A stretch of DNA of 64,000 nt from Erythrobacter sp. YJ-T3-07 (lineage in GTDB: Bacteria; Pseudomonadota; Alphaproteobacteria; Sphingomonadales; Sphingomonadaceae), in the NCBI RefSeq assembly GCF_015999305.1, contig NZ_JAEAGP010000001.1:744001-808000 (forward strand). Direction: 5' to 3'. The position numbers and the translations under genes are program-made. Of this stretch, positions 53,510 through 60,808 are shown piece after piece; position 1 is the stretch's first letter; the number at the start of each line of letters is the position of its first letter. The notes beneath the pieces are model-generated. The model did not search any database. It had not been told where the DNA came from and saw only the letters and a list, made by a program, of their open reading frames with translations.

Positions 53510-54448
53510 CTACTCCTCCTCGCTGGCATCCTCGCGCGCGTGCAGGCGGACCTTCTTCACGTGGGTTTCGTCGCCTTCGATCACCTCGATCGTCCAGCCA
53601 TTGGGATGCTCCACGCTGGCGCCGACCTGGGGCACCTGTTCGGCGAGGATGAAGGTCAGGCCGCCCATCGTATCGACCGATTCCTCCACCTCGGCCAGCG
53701 CCGGGTCGATCCGCTTGGCGATATCCTCCAGCTCGGCGCGGGCGTCGATCTCCCACACGCCGTCGCCGATCGGGGTGATCCAGTCCTCCCGCTCGTCGTC
53801 GTGCTCGTCCTCGATCTCGCCGACGATCTCCTCGACCAGATCCTCGATCGTGATGATCCCGTCGGTGCCGGAGAACTCGTCGACCACGATCGCGAGGTGC
53901 ATGCGCTTCGCGCGCATGTCGGCCAGCACGTCGAGCGCGCCGCGGCTCTGCGGCACGTAGAGCGGCTGGCGCATCAGCGTCGTCCACTCGGACGGGGCCG
54001 GCTTGCCGCCGGTGAGGAAGGGGAACACGTCCTTGATGTGGATCATCCCGATCACATCGTCGAGCTGTTCGCGATAGACCGGCAGGCGCGAATGGCCGTG
54101 TTCGGTGAACACCTCCAGCAGTTCCTCCCACGAAGCGCCCGCTTCCACCGCCACGATTTCGCCGCGCGGGATCGCCACGTCGTCCGCATCGTGTTCGCTG
54201 AAATGGAGGAGATTGCGCAGCATCTCGCGCTCTTCGCGCGACAGGTCGCCGTCGTCGTGCGAATCGCCGCCGTGGGCCTCTTCCTCGCCCTCCTCGCGAT
54301 CGCGTTCGTTGATTGCGTCCTCGATCTCGCGCCGGAGGCTGCGTTCGCTGCCCTGGCCGTTCAAGAACTTGCGCATGGCGAGCCAGAGCCCGCCTCTACT
54401 GTCCGCGTCTCCCGCGCCAGCAGACTTGTCGCTATCGTTTTCGGGCAT
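53510..54448 (-). CDS. corC: CorC/HlyC-type CBS-domain protein
   Basis: A 312-residue soluble protein: acidic N-terminus, paired CBS domains (residues about 75-190, ARGEIVAVEAGASWEELLEVF and PLYVPQSRGALDVLADMRAKRMHLAIVVDEFSGTDGI), and a C-terminal CorC_HlyC domain. In the CorC family it supports Mg2+/Co2+ efflux and here follows ybeY, the conserved ybeY-corC order (24-bp gap). It lacks a membrane domain, as expected of CorC. Confidence 0.92.
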   Translation of the reverse strand: MPENDSDKSAGAGDADSRGGLWLAMRKFLNGQGSERSLRREIEDAINERDREEGEEEAHGGDSHDDGDLSREEREMLRNLLHFSEHDADDVAIPRGEIVAVEAGASWEELLEVFTEHGHSRLPVYREQLDDVIGMIHIKDVFPFLTGGKPAPSEWTTLMRQPLYVPQSRGALDVLADMRAKRMHLAIVVDEFSGTDGIITIEDLVEEIVGEIEDEHDDEREDWITPIGDGVWEIDARAELEDIAKRIDPALAEVEESVDTMGGLTFILAEQVPQVGASVEHPNGWTIEVIEGDETHVKKVRLHAREDASEEE

Positions 54449-54472
54449 GGCCCTGAAATGCTCTCCTGTTTC

Positions 54473-54955
54473 TCAAGCGTCACCATATGGGTCGGGCAGG
54501 CCCAGCAGTGCAAGCGCCTTCACCTCCAGCGCCTCCATTTCCTGTGCGTCCGCTGGCGAGATTTCGTGATCGAGCCCGGCCAGATGGAGCAGGCCGTGGA
54601 CCACCAGATGGCTCGCATGCGCCTCCAGTGGGATGCCTTTCTCCGCCGCTTCGCGCGCGCAGGTCTCGTGCGCGAGCGCGATGTCGCCCAGCAGTGCGGG
54701 CGGGCCATCGGGTGCGAGATCGAGCAGTTCGTCGCGCTCCAGCATCGGGAAGCTGAGCACGTTGGTCGGCTTGTCCTTCTCGCGCCAGTCGCGGTTCAAT
54801 TCGTGAACGTGCGCATCGGAGGTGAACAGGATGCTCGCCTCCAGCCGCGCATTGGCCAGCGCGGGCTCGACCTGAGCGGCAGCATCCGCCGCGCGGCTCG
54901 CCAGCGCATTCCACTCGCCGTCCGGCCAGTGCTCGACGTCGATCTCAAGCTGCAT
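54473..54955 (-). CDS. ybeY: Endoribonuclease YbeY (16S rRNA maturation)
   Basis: A 160-residue metalloprotein. HLVVHGLLHLAGLDHE carries the H-x3-H-x5-H zinc motif, with NVLSFPML and LLGDIALAHE typical of YbeY. It processes the 3' end of 16S rRNA and aids quality control. The start at 54955 is the family N-terminus; the open frame upstream runs through a dispersed repeat and is not coding. The partner phoH, normally just upstream, is instead at 60.8 kb. Confidence 0.95.
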   Translation of the reverse strand: MQLEIDVEHWPDGEWNALASRAADAAAQVEPALANARLEASILFTSDAHVHELNRDWREKDKPTNVLSFPMLERDELLDLAPDGPPALLGDIALAHETCAREAAEKGIPLEAHASHLVVHGLLHLAGLDHEISPADAQEMEALEVKALALLGLPDPYGDA

Positions 54956-54977
54956 GACGGCCTCCGCAAGGCGAGGG

Positions 54978-55005
54978 CCTGACACACCTGACACACAGTC
55001 CAGGG
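54978..55005. repeat. 28-bp dispersed repeat, copy 2
   Basis: Identical over 28 bp to 30505-30532, in the same orientation, 22 bp upstream of the ybeY start codon. It begins with CCTGACACA in direct repeat and is followed by an A-rich stretch, as is copy 1. Confidence 0.8.
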
Positions 55006-55127
55006 ACTGAAAAAACGGCCCTGCTCCGAGGTGCGGGTGGGGCGGGGTCAAGGAAGGGCGCGGGCACGATCATGAGGGCTCTCCTAGCGAATCCGGGCCG
55101 GGGTAGGAAAGTGCGCTGATGGCCCGC

Positions 55128-55469
55128 TTAGACCGGAGTGGCCGACAGTGCTTCGCGCCAGTGCGCGACCCGGTCTTCGAGGCGGGAGGTGCGGATGAAG
55201 TCGGTCACATCGTCGGGGAGGTCGAGCGTTTCGAGGATCTCGAAGCTGAAAGCCGCCTCGCCGTGCTCCTTCCACGCAGCCTGAAGCTCGCGGCGCGGGT
55301 GGCCGCCGGTGCGCATGGTGAAGCGCTGCCGGTTCTCGATCCCCGAAAGATCCTTCGCCCCGCCGACCCAGACGCGGTCCTCCCCTGCGAAGCGAAGCGT
55401 GTAGACTCCGGTTGCGATCGTGCGGTCCTTGTAAGCCGCGATCGCGGCCTTGCGGGCTTCGCCCTTCAT
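55128..55469 (-). CDS. GIY-YIG nuclease family protein
   Basis: A 113-residue protein with a GIY-YIG-type domain. GVYTLRFAGEDRVWVGGAKDL holds the degenerate GVY...WVG core, followed by ENRQRFTMRTGGHPRRELQAAW and FEILETL. The catalytic fold is compact; whether it still cleaves DNA is unknown. GGAACG precedes the ATG. It is divergent from the DUF2239 gene across 77 bp with a symmetric inverted repeat, so the two are probably co-regulated. A different GIY-YIG gene is broken at 60.5 kb. Confidence 0.8.
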   Translation of the reverse strand: MKGEARKAAIAAYKDRTIATGVYTLRFAGEDRVWVGGAKDLSGIENRQRFTMRTGGHPRRELQAAWKEHGEAAFSFEILETLDLPDDVTDFIRTSRLEDRVAHWREALSATPV

Positions 55470-55491
55470 GACTCGTTCCTTTCGGCGTGGG

Positions 55492-55541
55492 CTATTATTA
55501 CCCGGGTTATATTGACGCAAGGATTTTATCCGGGCAATAAT
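55492..55541. promoter_or_regulatory. Divergent promoters with shared inverted-repeat operator
   Basis: ATTATTACCCGG (55494-55505) is inverted in CCGGGCAATAAT (55530-55541) with one mismatch. On the plus strand TTGACG (55512-55517) and CAATAA (55535-55540) are 17 nt apart. On the minus strand TTGCGT and TAATAG (complement of 55492-55497) are also 17 nt apart. Each arm covers one -10 region, giving a symmetric divergent control region. Confidence 0.65.
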
Positions 55542-55546
55542 CGCGC

Positions 55547-56203
55547 ATGACCGATTTTGCCGACCTCGCCGCAACTGCCTTTGCGGGTCACAACCTGCTC
55601 GCCTCCGGCCCGCTCGATCTTGTCGCGCTTGCGGTGCGCAAGGCCGACAGGGACGGTGCCGATGGCCCGCTGCTGGTGTTCGACGATGCCAGCGGAAGGG
55701 TGATCGATCTTGATCTGCGCGGCAGCGAGGCGGACGTGCTGGGCCGGCTTGCGGATCGCGGCGCGGCGAGGCCCGGCCCGGCACAACGGCAGGAAAAGCC
55801 GCGCGGGCGCGGGCGACCCAAGCTCGGCGTGGTCGGGCGCGAGGTGACCCTGCTGCCGCGCCACTGGGACTGGCTGGAGCAGCAGCCGGGCAGCGCGTCT
55901 CAGGTGATCCGCCGCCTGATCGATGCGGCGCGGCGGGAGGAGGGCGGTGCTGCTGTCGCCGCTCGCCCCGCCGACCCCGCTGGCCCTGTTCATCCCACTC
56001 GCCCCGCCACCCGCAGGGTCCGCGCCGAACGCACCTATCGTGTGATGACGGCGCTCGCGGGCGATCTGCCCGGCTATGAGGAAGCGCTGCGCGCGCTGTT
56101 CGTTGGCAATGACGGCGCACTGGTGGTCATCAGCGCCCGCTGGCCCGTCGACATTGCCGCCTATGTGCAGCGGCTTGCGGGGCTGGATGGAGCAGAAAGA
56201 TAG
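55547..56203 (+). CDS. DUF2239-family protein with RHH-like DNA-binding segment
   Basis: A 218-residue protein matching DUF2239 in layout: an N-terminal alpha/beta part (residues 15-70), GRPKLGVVGREVTLLPRHWDWLEQQPG near residue 90 reminiscent of ribbon-helix-helix DNA-binding proteins, and a C-terminal helical part (RTYRVMTALAGDLPGYEEALRALF). There is no ribosome site, and the -10 is 6 nt before ATG, suggesting a leaderless mRNA. It may regulate its divergent GIY-YIG neighbour and itself through the inverted repeat; this is inference. Confidence 0.78.
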   Translation: MTDFADLAATAFAGHNLLASGPLDLVALAVRKADRDGADGPLLVFDDASGRVIDLDLRGSEADVLGRLADRGAARPGPAQRQEKPRGRGRPKLGVVGREVTLLPRHWDWLEQQPGSASQVIRRLIDAARREEGGAAVAARPADPAGPVHPTRPATRRVRAERTYRVMTALAGDLPGYEEALRALFVGNDGALVVISARWPVDIAAYVQRLAGLDGAER

Positions 56204-56262
56204 GTTTGCGGCCAAGCGGACGGGAACATTTGCGGTGAGGGAGAGTTAAAGACCACCGCGCA

Positions 56263-57768
56263 ATGCGAAGGTCCGCCTTGAATATCGATTTTCTCGAACT
56301 GGCCGAAGCCTCGCCCAACCCGTATGTCCTGATGGATCGCGGGTTGCGGCTGGTGTGGATGAACCGCGCGTATTGCGCGGTCACCATGCGCGCGCGCGAG
56401 GACATCATCGACCGCAAGATGTTCGACGCCTTCCCCGCCGATCCGGATTCGGAAAGTTTTCGCCAGCTCAGGGATTCGCTCGATCACGTGCTGGAAACCG
56501 GCGAGCCGGACGAGATCGCGCTGATCCGCTACGATATCGCGCGGCCCGACGGCGGCATGGACACCCGTTACTGGAGCGCGACGCACACCCCGCTTCACGG
56601 GCCCGATGGCAAGCCCGACTATATCCTCCAGCATACCGTCGACGTAACCGAACTGCAGGAACTGCGCCGCCTCCGCGACGAAGTGGGGGTGATGCGCCGG
56701 GCAGGGGCAATTCAGGAGCGCAACCGCAATCTGGAGCGCGAGAGCCAGCGCCTGCTCGAATTCTTCCAGCAGGCACCCGGCTTCGTCGCGGTGCTGGGTG
56801 GGCCGACCCATGTGTTCCAGATGGCCAACGCATCCTACCTGCGGCTGGTCGGGCGCGAGGATATCGTGGGCAAGACGGTGGAGGATGCGCTGCCCGAAGT
56901 CGTCGCGCAGGGCTTCATCGCCACGCTCGACCGGGTTTATGAGAGCGGCCAGGCCTATATCGGGCGGCGCGAGCCTGTGCTGCTCGACGGCGACCACGAC
57001 CCTGCCCACTCCAGGCGCGTGCTCAACTTCATCTTCCAGCCCATTTCCGACGGGGACGGGACGGTGACCGGGATCATCGTGCAAGGCTACGACGTGACCG
57101 AAGAGGTCGAGTACGAGGGGCGGCAGGAACTGCTGATCCAGGAGCTGAACCACCGGGTCAAGAACACGCTGGCGGTGGTCCAGAGCATCGCCCAGCAGAC
57201 CTTCCGCAACGTGCCCGATTCCGCACCCGCGATGGCGACCTTCAAGGCACGTCTCCATGCGCTGGGCGCGGCGCACGGGTTGCTGACCGAATCGAGCTGG
57301 AGCCCGGCGAGTGTGCACGAGATTCTGGACCTCACCGTTGCGGCATCCTTCGGCCCACTCGACGGGCGCGTGCTGCTCGACGGGCCGCACTTCCTGCTCA
57401 ACCCTGAAGTCGCGCTGGCGCTGACCATGATCGTGCACGAGCTGACCACCAACGCGATCAAGTATGGTGCGCTCAGCGATGATGCGGGCAGGGTGCAGGT
57501 CGGCTGGTCGGTGAACCCAGGCGAGGATTGCGACGTGCTCTCGCTGACCTGGCGCGAGCGGGGCGGGCCGCCGGTGGCATCTGCGCCGCGAGAAGGCTTC
57601 GGCACCCGGCTGATCCGCACCGGCATAACCTCCAAGCGGGGCACCAAGGTCGACCTGCGGTTCGAGCCGGAAGGCGTGGTCTGCGCGCTGGAGGTGATGC
57701 TCGAGTCCGGGGCCAATCACGAACCGAACGCAGCGGGCCCGATCAGCTCGCCGATCATGCCGGGCTGA
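56263..57768 (+). CDS. PAS-containing HWE-family sensor histidine kinase
   Basis: A 501-residue cytoplasmic kinase with two PAS-like domains (about 5-125 and 160-275). It has an HWE-type core: phospho-acceptor His in ELNHRVKNTLAVVQSIAQQT near residue 295, N-box HELTTNAIKYGAL, the characteristic WRE (LTWRERGG), and GFGTRLI. Such kinases in alphaproteobacteria often act in light or general stress responses. No response regulator is adjacent. PAS ligands are unknown; no conserved LOV cysteine is seen. Confidence 0.92.
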   Translation: MRRSALNIDFLELAEASPNPYVLMDRGLRLVWMNRAYCAVTMRAREDIIDRKMFDAFPADPDSESFRQLRDSLDHVLETGEPDEIALIRYDIARPDGGMDTRYWSATHTPLHGPDGKPDYILQHTVDVTELQELRRLRDEVGVMRRAGAIQERNRNLERESQRLLEFFQQAPGFVAVLGGPTHVFQMANASYLRLVGREDIVGKTVEDALPEVVAQGFIATLDRVYESGQAYIGRREPVLLDGDHDPAHSRRVLNFIFQPISDGDGTVTGIIVQGYDVTEEVEYEGRQELLIQELNHRVKNTLAVVQSIAQQTFRNVPDSAPAMATFKARLHALGAAHGLLTESSWSPASVHEILDLTVAASFGPLDGRVLLDGPHFLLNPEVALALTMIVHELTTNAIKYGALSDDAGRVQVGWSVNPGEDCDVLSLTWRERGGPPVASAPREGFGTRLIRTGITSKRGTKVDLRFEPEGVVCALEVMLESGANHEPNAAGPISSPIMPG

Positions 57769-57944
57769 CCCGGTCGGCGCCCGGTCCGACCGGGCCGATA
57801 TCTCGCAAGGCGGCGGCCGACAGGTCGATCACGCGCTTGCCTTGGCCCCGCGCTTTTACCCAATCGCAAGCTTGCAGGGGCTAGTACCCGCGCGACCTCT
57901 CGCGCAGTGGGGGGCATCGATCGTAAGAGGTGACTGCCAGACCA

Positions 57945-59147
57945 ATGCCCCAGGCGATTCTGCCATTGCTGATGAACCTGTCGATCGCGATCATGTTCGT
58001 CGCGGGTTTCATGGCCGTGGCCCATGCCCATCCGGTGGTCAGCAAGGCGCGCTGGTTTGCGCTGTGCTTCCTGCTCGGCCTGGCGGACCCGCTGGCAAAT
58101 CTCGCTGTGTGGTTCGGCGTCAACCCGGACGCGATGCGGTTGCTGGGCTTCACCCTGTTTCTCGCCGCGATGCTGGGCCTCGCGCTGGCGCTGTCCCATT
58201 TCCACGACCGCAAACCCTTCTGGAAGGTTGCGATTGCCATTCTGGCGGGCGGGTTCCTCTACCGGCTCTTCACGCTCGATGCGCCGCGCGATGCGACGTG
58301 GAACCTGCTGCTGTTCCAGAGCTGGTACGCGATGGCCGCCGCGCTGTGCGCCTACGCGGTCAGGCGCCACGCGCGCCCGTCGCCGATCAACACCATGCTC
58401 TACGTGCTGTTTCTGGTCCTCACGGTCCACTTCCCGATCAAGGCGATCTTCGCGAGCTATCTGGGCAGTGGCCGGACCGAGGGGGAGTATGCGAACACGC
58501 TGTATGCGGTGATCTCGCAGACCACCAGCGGCGTGCTGATGGTTGCGGCGGGGCTGCTGATCATCATCAACTTCCTCCAGTCGGTGGTCCAGAACACGCA
58601 GGCGCAGGCGCTGTCCGATCCGCTGACCGGGCTGCCCAACCGCCGCGCGATGGACCGCTGGTTCGACGAACTGGCCGCCGCCGAGGCGGACGAGCCGGCG
58701 GTGGTCGCGGTGATCGACATCGACCATTTCAAGACCTTCAACGACCGCTTCGGCCACGACGTCGGCGACAAGGTGCTGCGCGCGGTGGCCACCTGCCTCG
58801 ACCGGCATCGCCCCTCGGTCGCCCGGCTGGCGCGGCTCGGCGGGGAGGAATTCGTCCTGCTGCTGCTGAAGGACGAGGCGGAGGCGCTGCTGACCTGCGA
58901 GAGCATGCGGCTGGCGATCTCGCGCCTGACCTTCGCGGAGACCGACCCCGTAACCGTGAGCATCGGACTGGCCAGCGCGCTGCCCGGAGAGGCGATGGGC
59001 GGGCCGCTGCGGCGCGCCGACCAGGCACTCTACCGGGCGAAGGGGATGGGCCGGAACCGCTGCGAGGTTGCGCTGCCCGTCGATGGGCAGGCACCGTCCC
59101 CGCCGCCTTCCGGCGCGCCAGACCTCAAGCTGGTGGCGAAGAGCTGA
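57945..59147 (+). CDS. Membrane GGDEF-domain diguanylate cyclase
   Basis: About 400 residues. Six or so membrane helices (residues 1-210) are followed by a GGDEF domain with SDPLTGLPNRRAMDRW, VIDIDHFKTFNDRFGHDVGD and the active site LGGEEFVLLL. It makes cyclic di-GMP from GTP in response to an unknown membrane-sensed signal; no inhibitory RxxD site is obvious. AAGAGGTGA lies upstream; an in-frame GTG at 57930 is an alternative start. It follows the HWE kinase after 176 bp without shared operator. Confidence 0.92.
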   Translation: MPQAILPLLMNLSIAIMFVAGFMAVAHAHPVVSKARWFALCFLLGLADPLANLAVWFGVNPDAMRLLGFTLFLAAMLGLALALSHFHDRKPFWKVAIAILAGGFLYRLFTLDAPRDATWNLLLFQSWYAMAAALCAYAVRRHARPSPINTMLYVLFLVLTVHFPIKAIFASYLGSGRTEGEYANTLYAVISQTTSGVLMVAAGLLIIINFLQSVVQNTQAQALSDPLTGLPNRRAMDRWFDELAAAEADEPAVVAVIDIDHFKTFNDRFGHDVGDKVLRAVATCLDRHRPSVARLARLGGEEFVLLLLKDEAEALLTCESMRLAISRLTFAETDPVTVSIGLASALPGEAMGGPLRRADQALYRAKGMGRNRCEVALPVDGQAPSPPPSGAPDLKLVAKS

Positions 59148-59292
59148 TCGCGTCATCGAGGACGCAAGTCCGGACCAAAAGCGGCTAGCGAAAGCGCACG
59201 GGCCGTCCCTCTTCTGGCTCAAGCCACCGTGAATCGGCCTCTTGCCCAGGATCGCTCTGGAACCGGCCCAACGGGTCGGCATTGGGGTTCCT

Positions 59293-59322
59293 CGTCAGAC
59301 GACGTTCGTCACATCTCTGACG
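59293..59322. promoter_or_regulatory. Inverted repeat upstream of the ompA-like gene
   Basis: CGTCAGA (59293-59299) is perfectly inverted as TCTGACG (59316-59322), with 16 nt between. It lies about 92 bp before the OmpA-like start, in the 266-bp gap behind the GGDEF gene where I see no coding sequence. It could be an operator; no protein can be named. Confidence 0.35.
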
Positions 59323-59413
59323 GGGGCTTCACACGCCGGTCTGCCAGCAACGGGCGACCGGTTCCATTCTCGCGGGCCAGCACAGGCTCGCGCGACCAAC
59401 CGATGGAGTCGCA

Positions 59414-60331
59414 ATGATGAAGAGCAATTCTACCTCCACCTTCACCTCCACCAGGGCCGCGCTGGTCTGCGGGATCGCCGTTCTAGCCATGCCGGCGAGC
59501 GTTTCGGCACAGCAGCAGTGGGCGGACACCTCTGCCGATGCCACCGGCGAGACGACGCTGACCGTCACCGGCACGCTGCCGGGCGATATCTCCAACCTGC
59601 CCGAAGGGCCCGAGATCGACGGGTTCATCTCCGCCCGCAGCGACAACCGCATCCAGGTGACCACCGAAGACGGAGCGAAGACCGTCCTGTTCGTCTCCCC
59701 GGAAACCGAGATCAAGGCGCGCGGCGGCTTCCTCGGCCTGGCGCGGACCTCGCTCGAGGACGAGCAGCTGTATAACGGCGTGCCCGTGACCGTGCGGACC
59801 GTGCAGTGGGAAGACGGCCTGATCGCGCAGCGGATCAGCATGAAGGATAGCGATCTGAAGACCGCCGCGATGATCCAGCGCGGGACGGAGCAGGGCTTTG
59901 CCGAACAGACCGCCGCGACCGAGGCGCTGCGCGGGCGCGTGGCCGATATCGACAATTACAACGTCAAAGGCACGACCAACGTCTATTTCGACACCGGCGA
60001 ATACAAGCTGTCGGGCCAGGCGCAGGCGCAGCTGTGCGGTGCCGCCGCGCAGGCCGACCAGATGGACAACGCGCTGTTGCTGGTGGTCGGCTATACCGAC
60101 TCGACCGGCAGCTACGAGGTCAACCAGGAGCTGAGCGAGAAGCGCGCGGAGCGGGTGGTCAACTACCTGCAGCAGCAGTGCGGCTGGAAGCCCTACCGCA
60201 TGCTGACGCCGACCGGCATGGCGCAGGCCGACCCGGTGGCGGACAACTCCACCGACTACGGCAAGCAGCAGAACCGCCGCGTGGCGGTGAACATTCTCGT
60301 CAGCAAGGCTGTCGACGGAATGGGCGGCTGA
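59414..60331 (+). CDS. OmpA-domain envelope protein
   Basis: A 305-residue exported protein with a signal peptide ending near ASVSA (residue 32). The N-terminal part has beta-rich sequence (LTVTGTLPGDISNLP; a DUF-like domain). The C-terminal OmpA domain (residues about 195-300) carries NVYFDTGEYKLSGQAQAQL, LVVGYTDSTGSYEVNQELSEKRAERVVNYL and NRRVAVNIL, which bind peptidoglycan non-covalently. It anchors the envelope to the wall. An inverted repeat is upstream and a weak terminator downstream. Confidence 0.87.
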   Translation: MMKSNSTSTFTSTRAALVCGIAVLAMPASVSAQQQWADTSADATGETTLTVTGTLPGDISNLPEGPEIDGFISARSDNRIQVTTEDGAKTVLFVSPETEIKARGGFLGLARTSLEDEQLYNGVPVTVRTVQWEDGLIAQRISMKDSDLKTAAMIQRGTEQGFAEQTAATEALRGRVADIDNYNVKGTTNVYFDTGEYKLSGQAQAQLCGAAAQADQMDNALLLVVGYTDSTGSYEVNQELSEKRAERVVNYLQQQCGWKPYRMLTPTGMAQADPVADNSTDYGKQQNRRVAVNILVSKAVDGMGG

Positions 60332-60341
60332 TCGATCGAGG

Positions 60342-60368
60342 GGGCGGGCTTGAGGGTCCGCCCTTTCT
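60342..60368 (+). terminator. Possible terminator after the ompA-like gene
   Basis: GGGCGG (60342-60347) pairs with CCGCCC (60358-60363), followed by TTTCT. The stem is short and the U tract imperfect, so it is a weak candidate 10 bp past the stop. Confidence 0.5.
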
Positions 60369-60416
60369 ACTTGAAGCGGAGAGGGGGCGGGCCGAGATGC
60401 CTGCCCTTTTTCTCTT

Positions 60417-60451
60417 CCTTCGTCATCCCCGCGAAGGCGGGGATCCCGCTT
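60417..60451 (+). repeat. 35-bp palindromic repeat, left copy flanking a GIY-YIG pseudogene
   Basis: CCTTCGTCA-hairpin-TCC: the hairpin pairs ATCCCCGC with GCGGGGAT around GAAG. The right copy (60756-60790) is the same sequence inverted with two differences that form one compensatory base-pair change. Confidence 0.9.
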
Positions 60452-60461
60452 CCTTTCACCG

Positions 60462-60749
60462 TCACAGAATGTCCCCGAACCGGTCTACCCATTCCGGGTT
60501 CTGCTCCTCGATCAGCCGGATTTTCCACGCTCGCCGCCATTTCTTGACTGCTTTCTCACGCGCAATGGCATCTTCGATCCTGTCGTGACGTTCGGCGTAC
60601 ACCAGGCGATGCAAGCCGTACCGCTTGACGAAATCGGAGCCATCTCCGGCGCGATGCTAGTGAACGCGAGCCGCGAGGTCAGCCGTCACACCGATGTAGA
60701 TCGTCCCGCGATAGCGATCGGCCATGAGGTAGACCCACCCGCCCTTCAT
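60462..60749 (-). pseudogene. GIY-YIG endonuclease gene with an in-frame amber codon
   Basis: Read from the ATG at 60749 on the minus strand, the frame gives MKGGWVYLMADRYRGTIYIGVT..., a good GIY-YIG N-terminus (VYLM...IYIGVT). At codon 31 comes TAG (60657-60659), then the frame continues HRAGDGSDFVKRYGLHRLVYAERHD...EKAVKKWRRAWKIRLIEEQNPEWVDRF up to TGA at 60462. Homologues of this UPF0213-like family usually have Gln at this point (CAG), so one C-to-T change inactivates it. It lies between inverted 35-bp palindromes. A suppressed or programmed stop cannot be excluded. Confidence 0.82.
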
Positions 60750-60755
60750 TCAATT

Positions 60756-60790
60756 AAGCGGGACCCCCGCCTTCGCGGGGGTGACGAAGG
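60756..60790 (-). repeat. 35-bp palindromic repeat, right copy flanking a GIY-YIG pseudogene
   Basis: Inverted copy of 60417-60451; on the minus strand it reads CCTTCGTCA-CCCCCGC-GAAG-GCGGGGG-TCC. The stem pair that is T-A in the left copy is C-G here. The pseudogene's ATG starts only 6 bp inside it. Confidence 0.9.
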
Positions 60791-60808
60791 GGAGGGGGAG
60801 CGGCGAAA

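Noticed and set aside
57781-57812. GC-rich palindrome after the HWE kinase gene
   Set aside because: The inverted repeat is nearly without loop and no T tract follows, so neither a terminator nor a repeat family could be supported.
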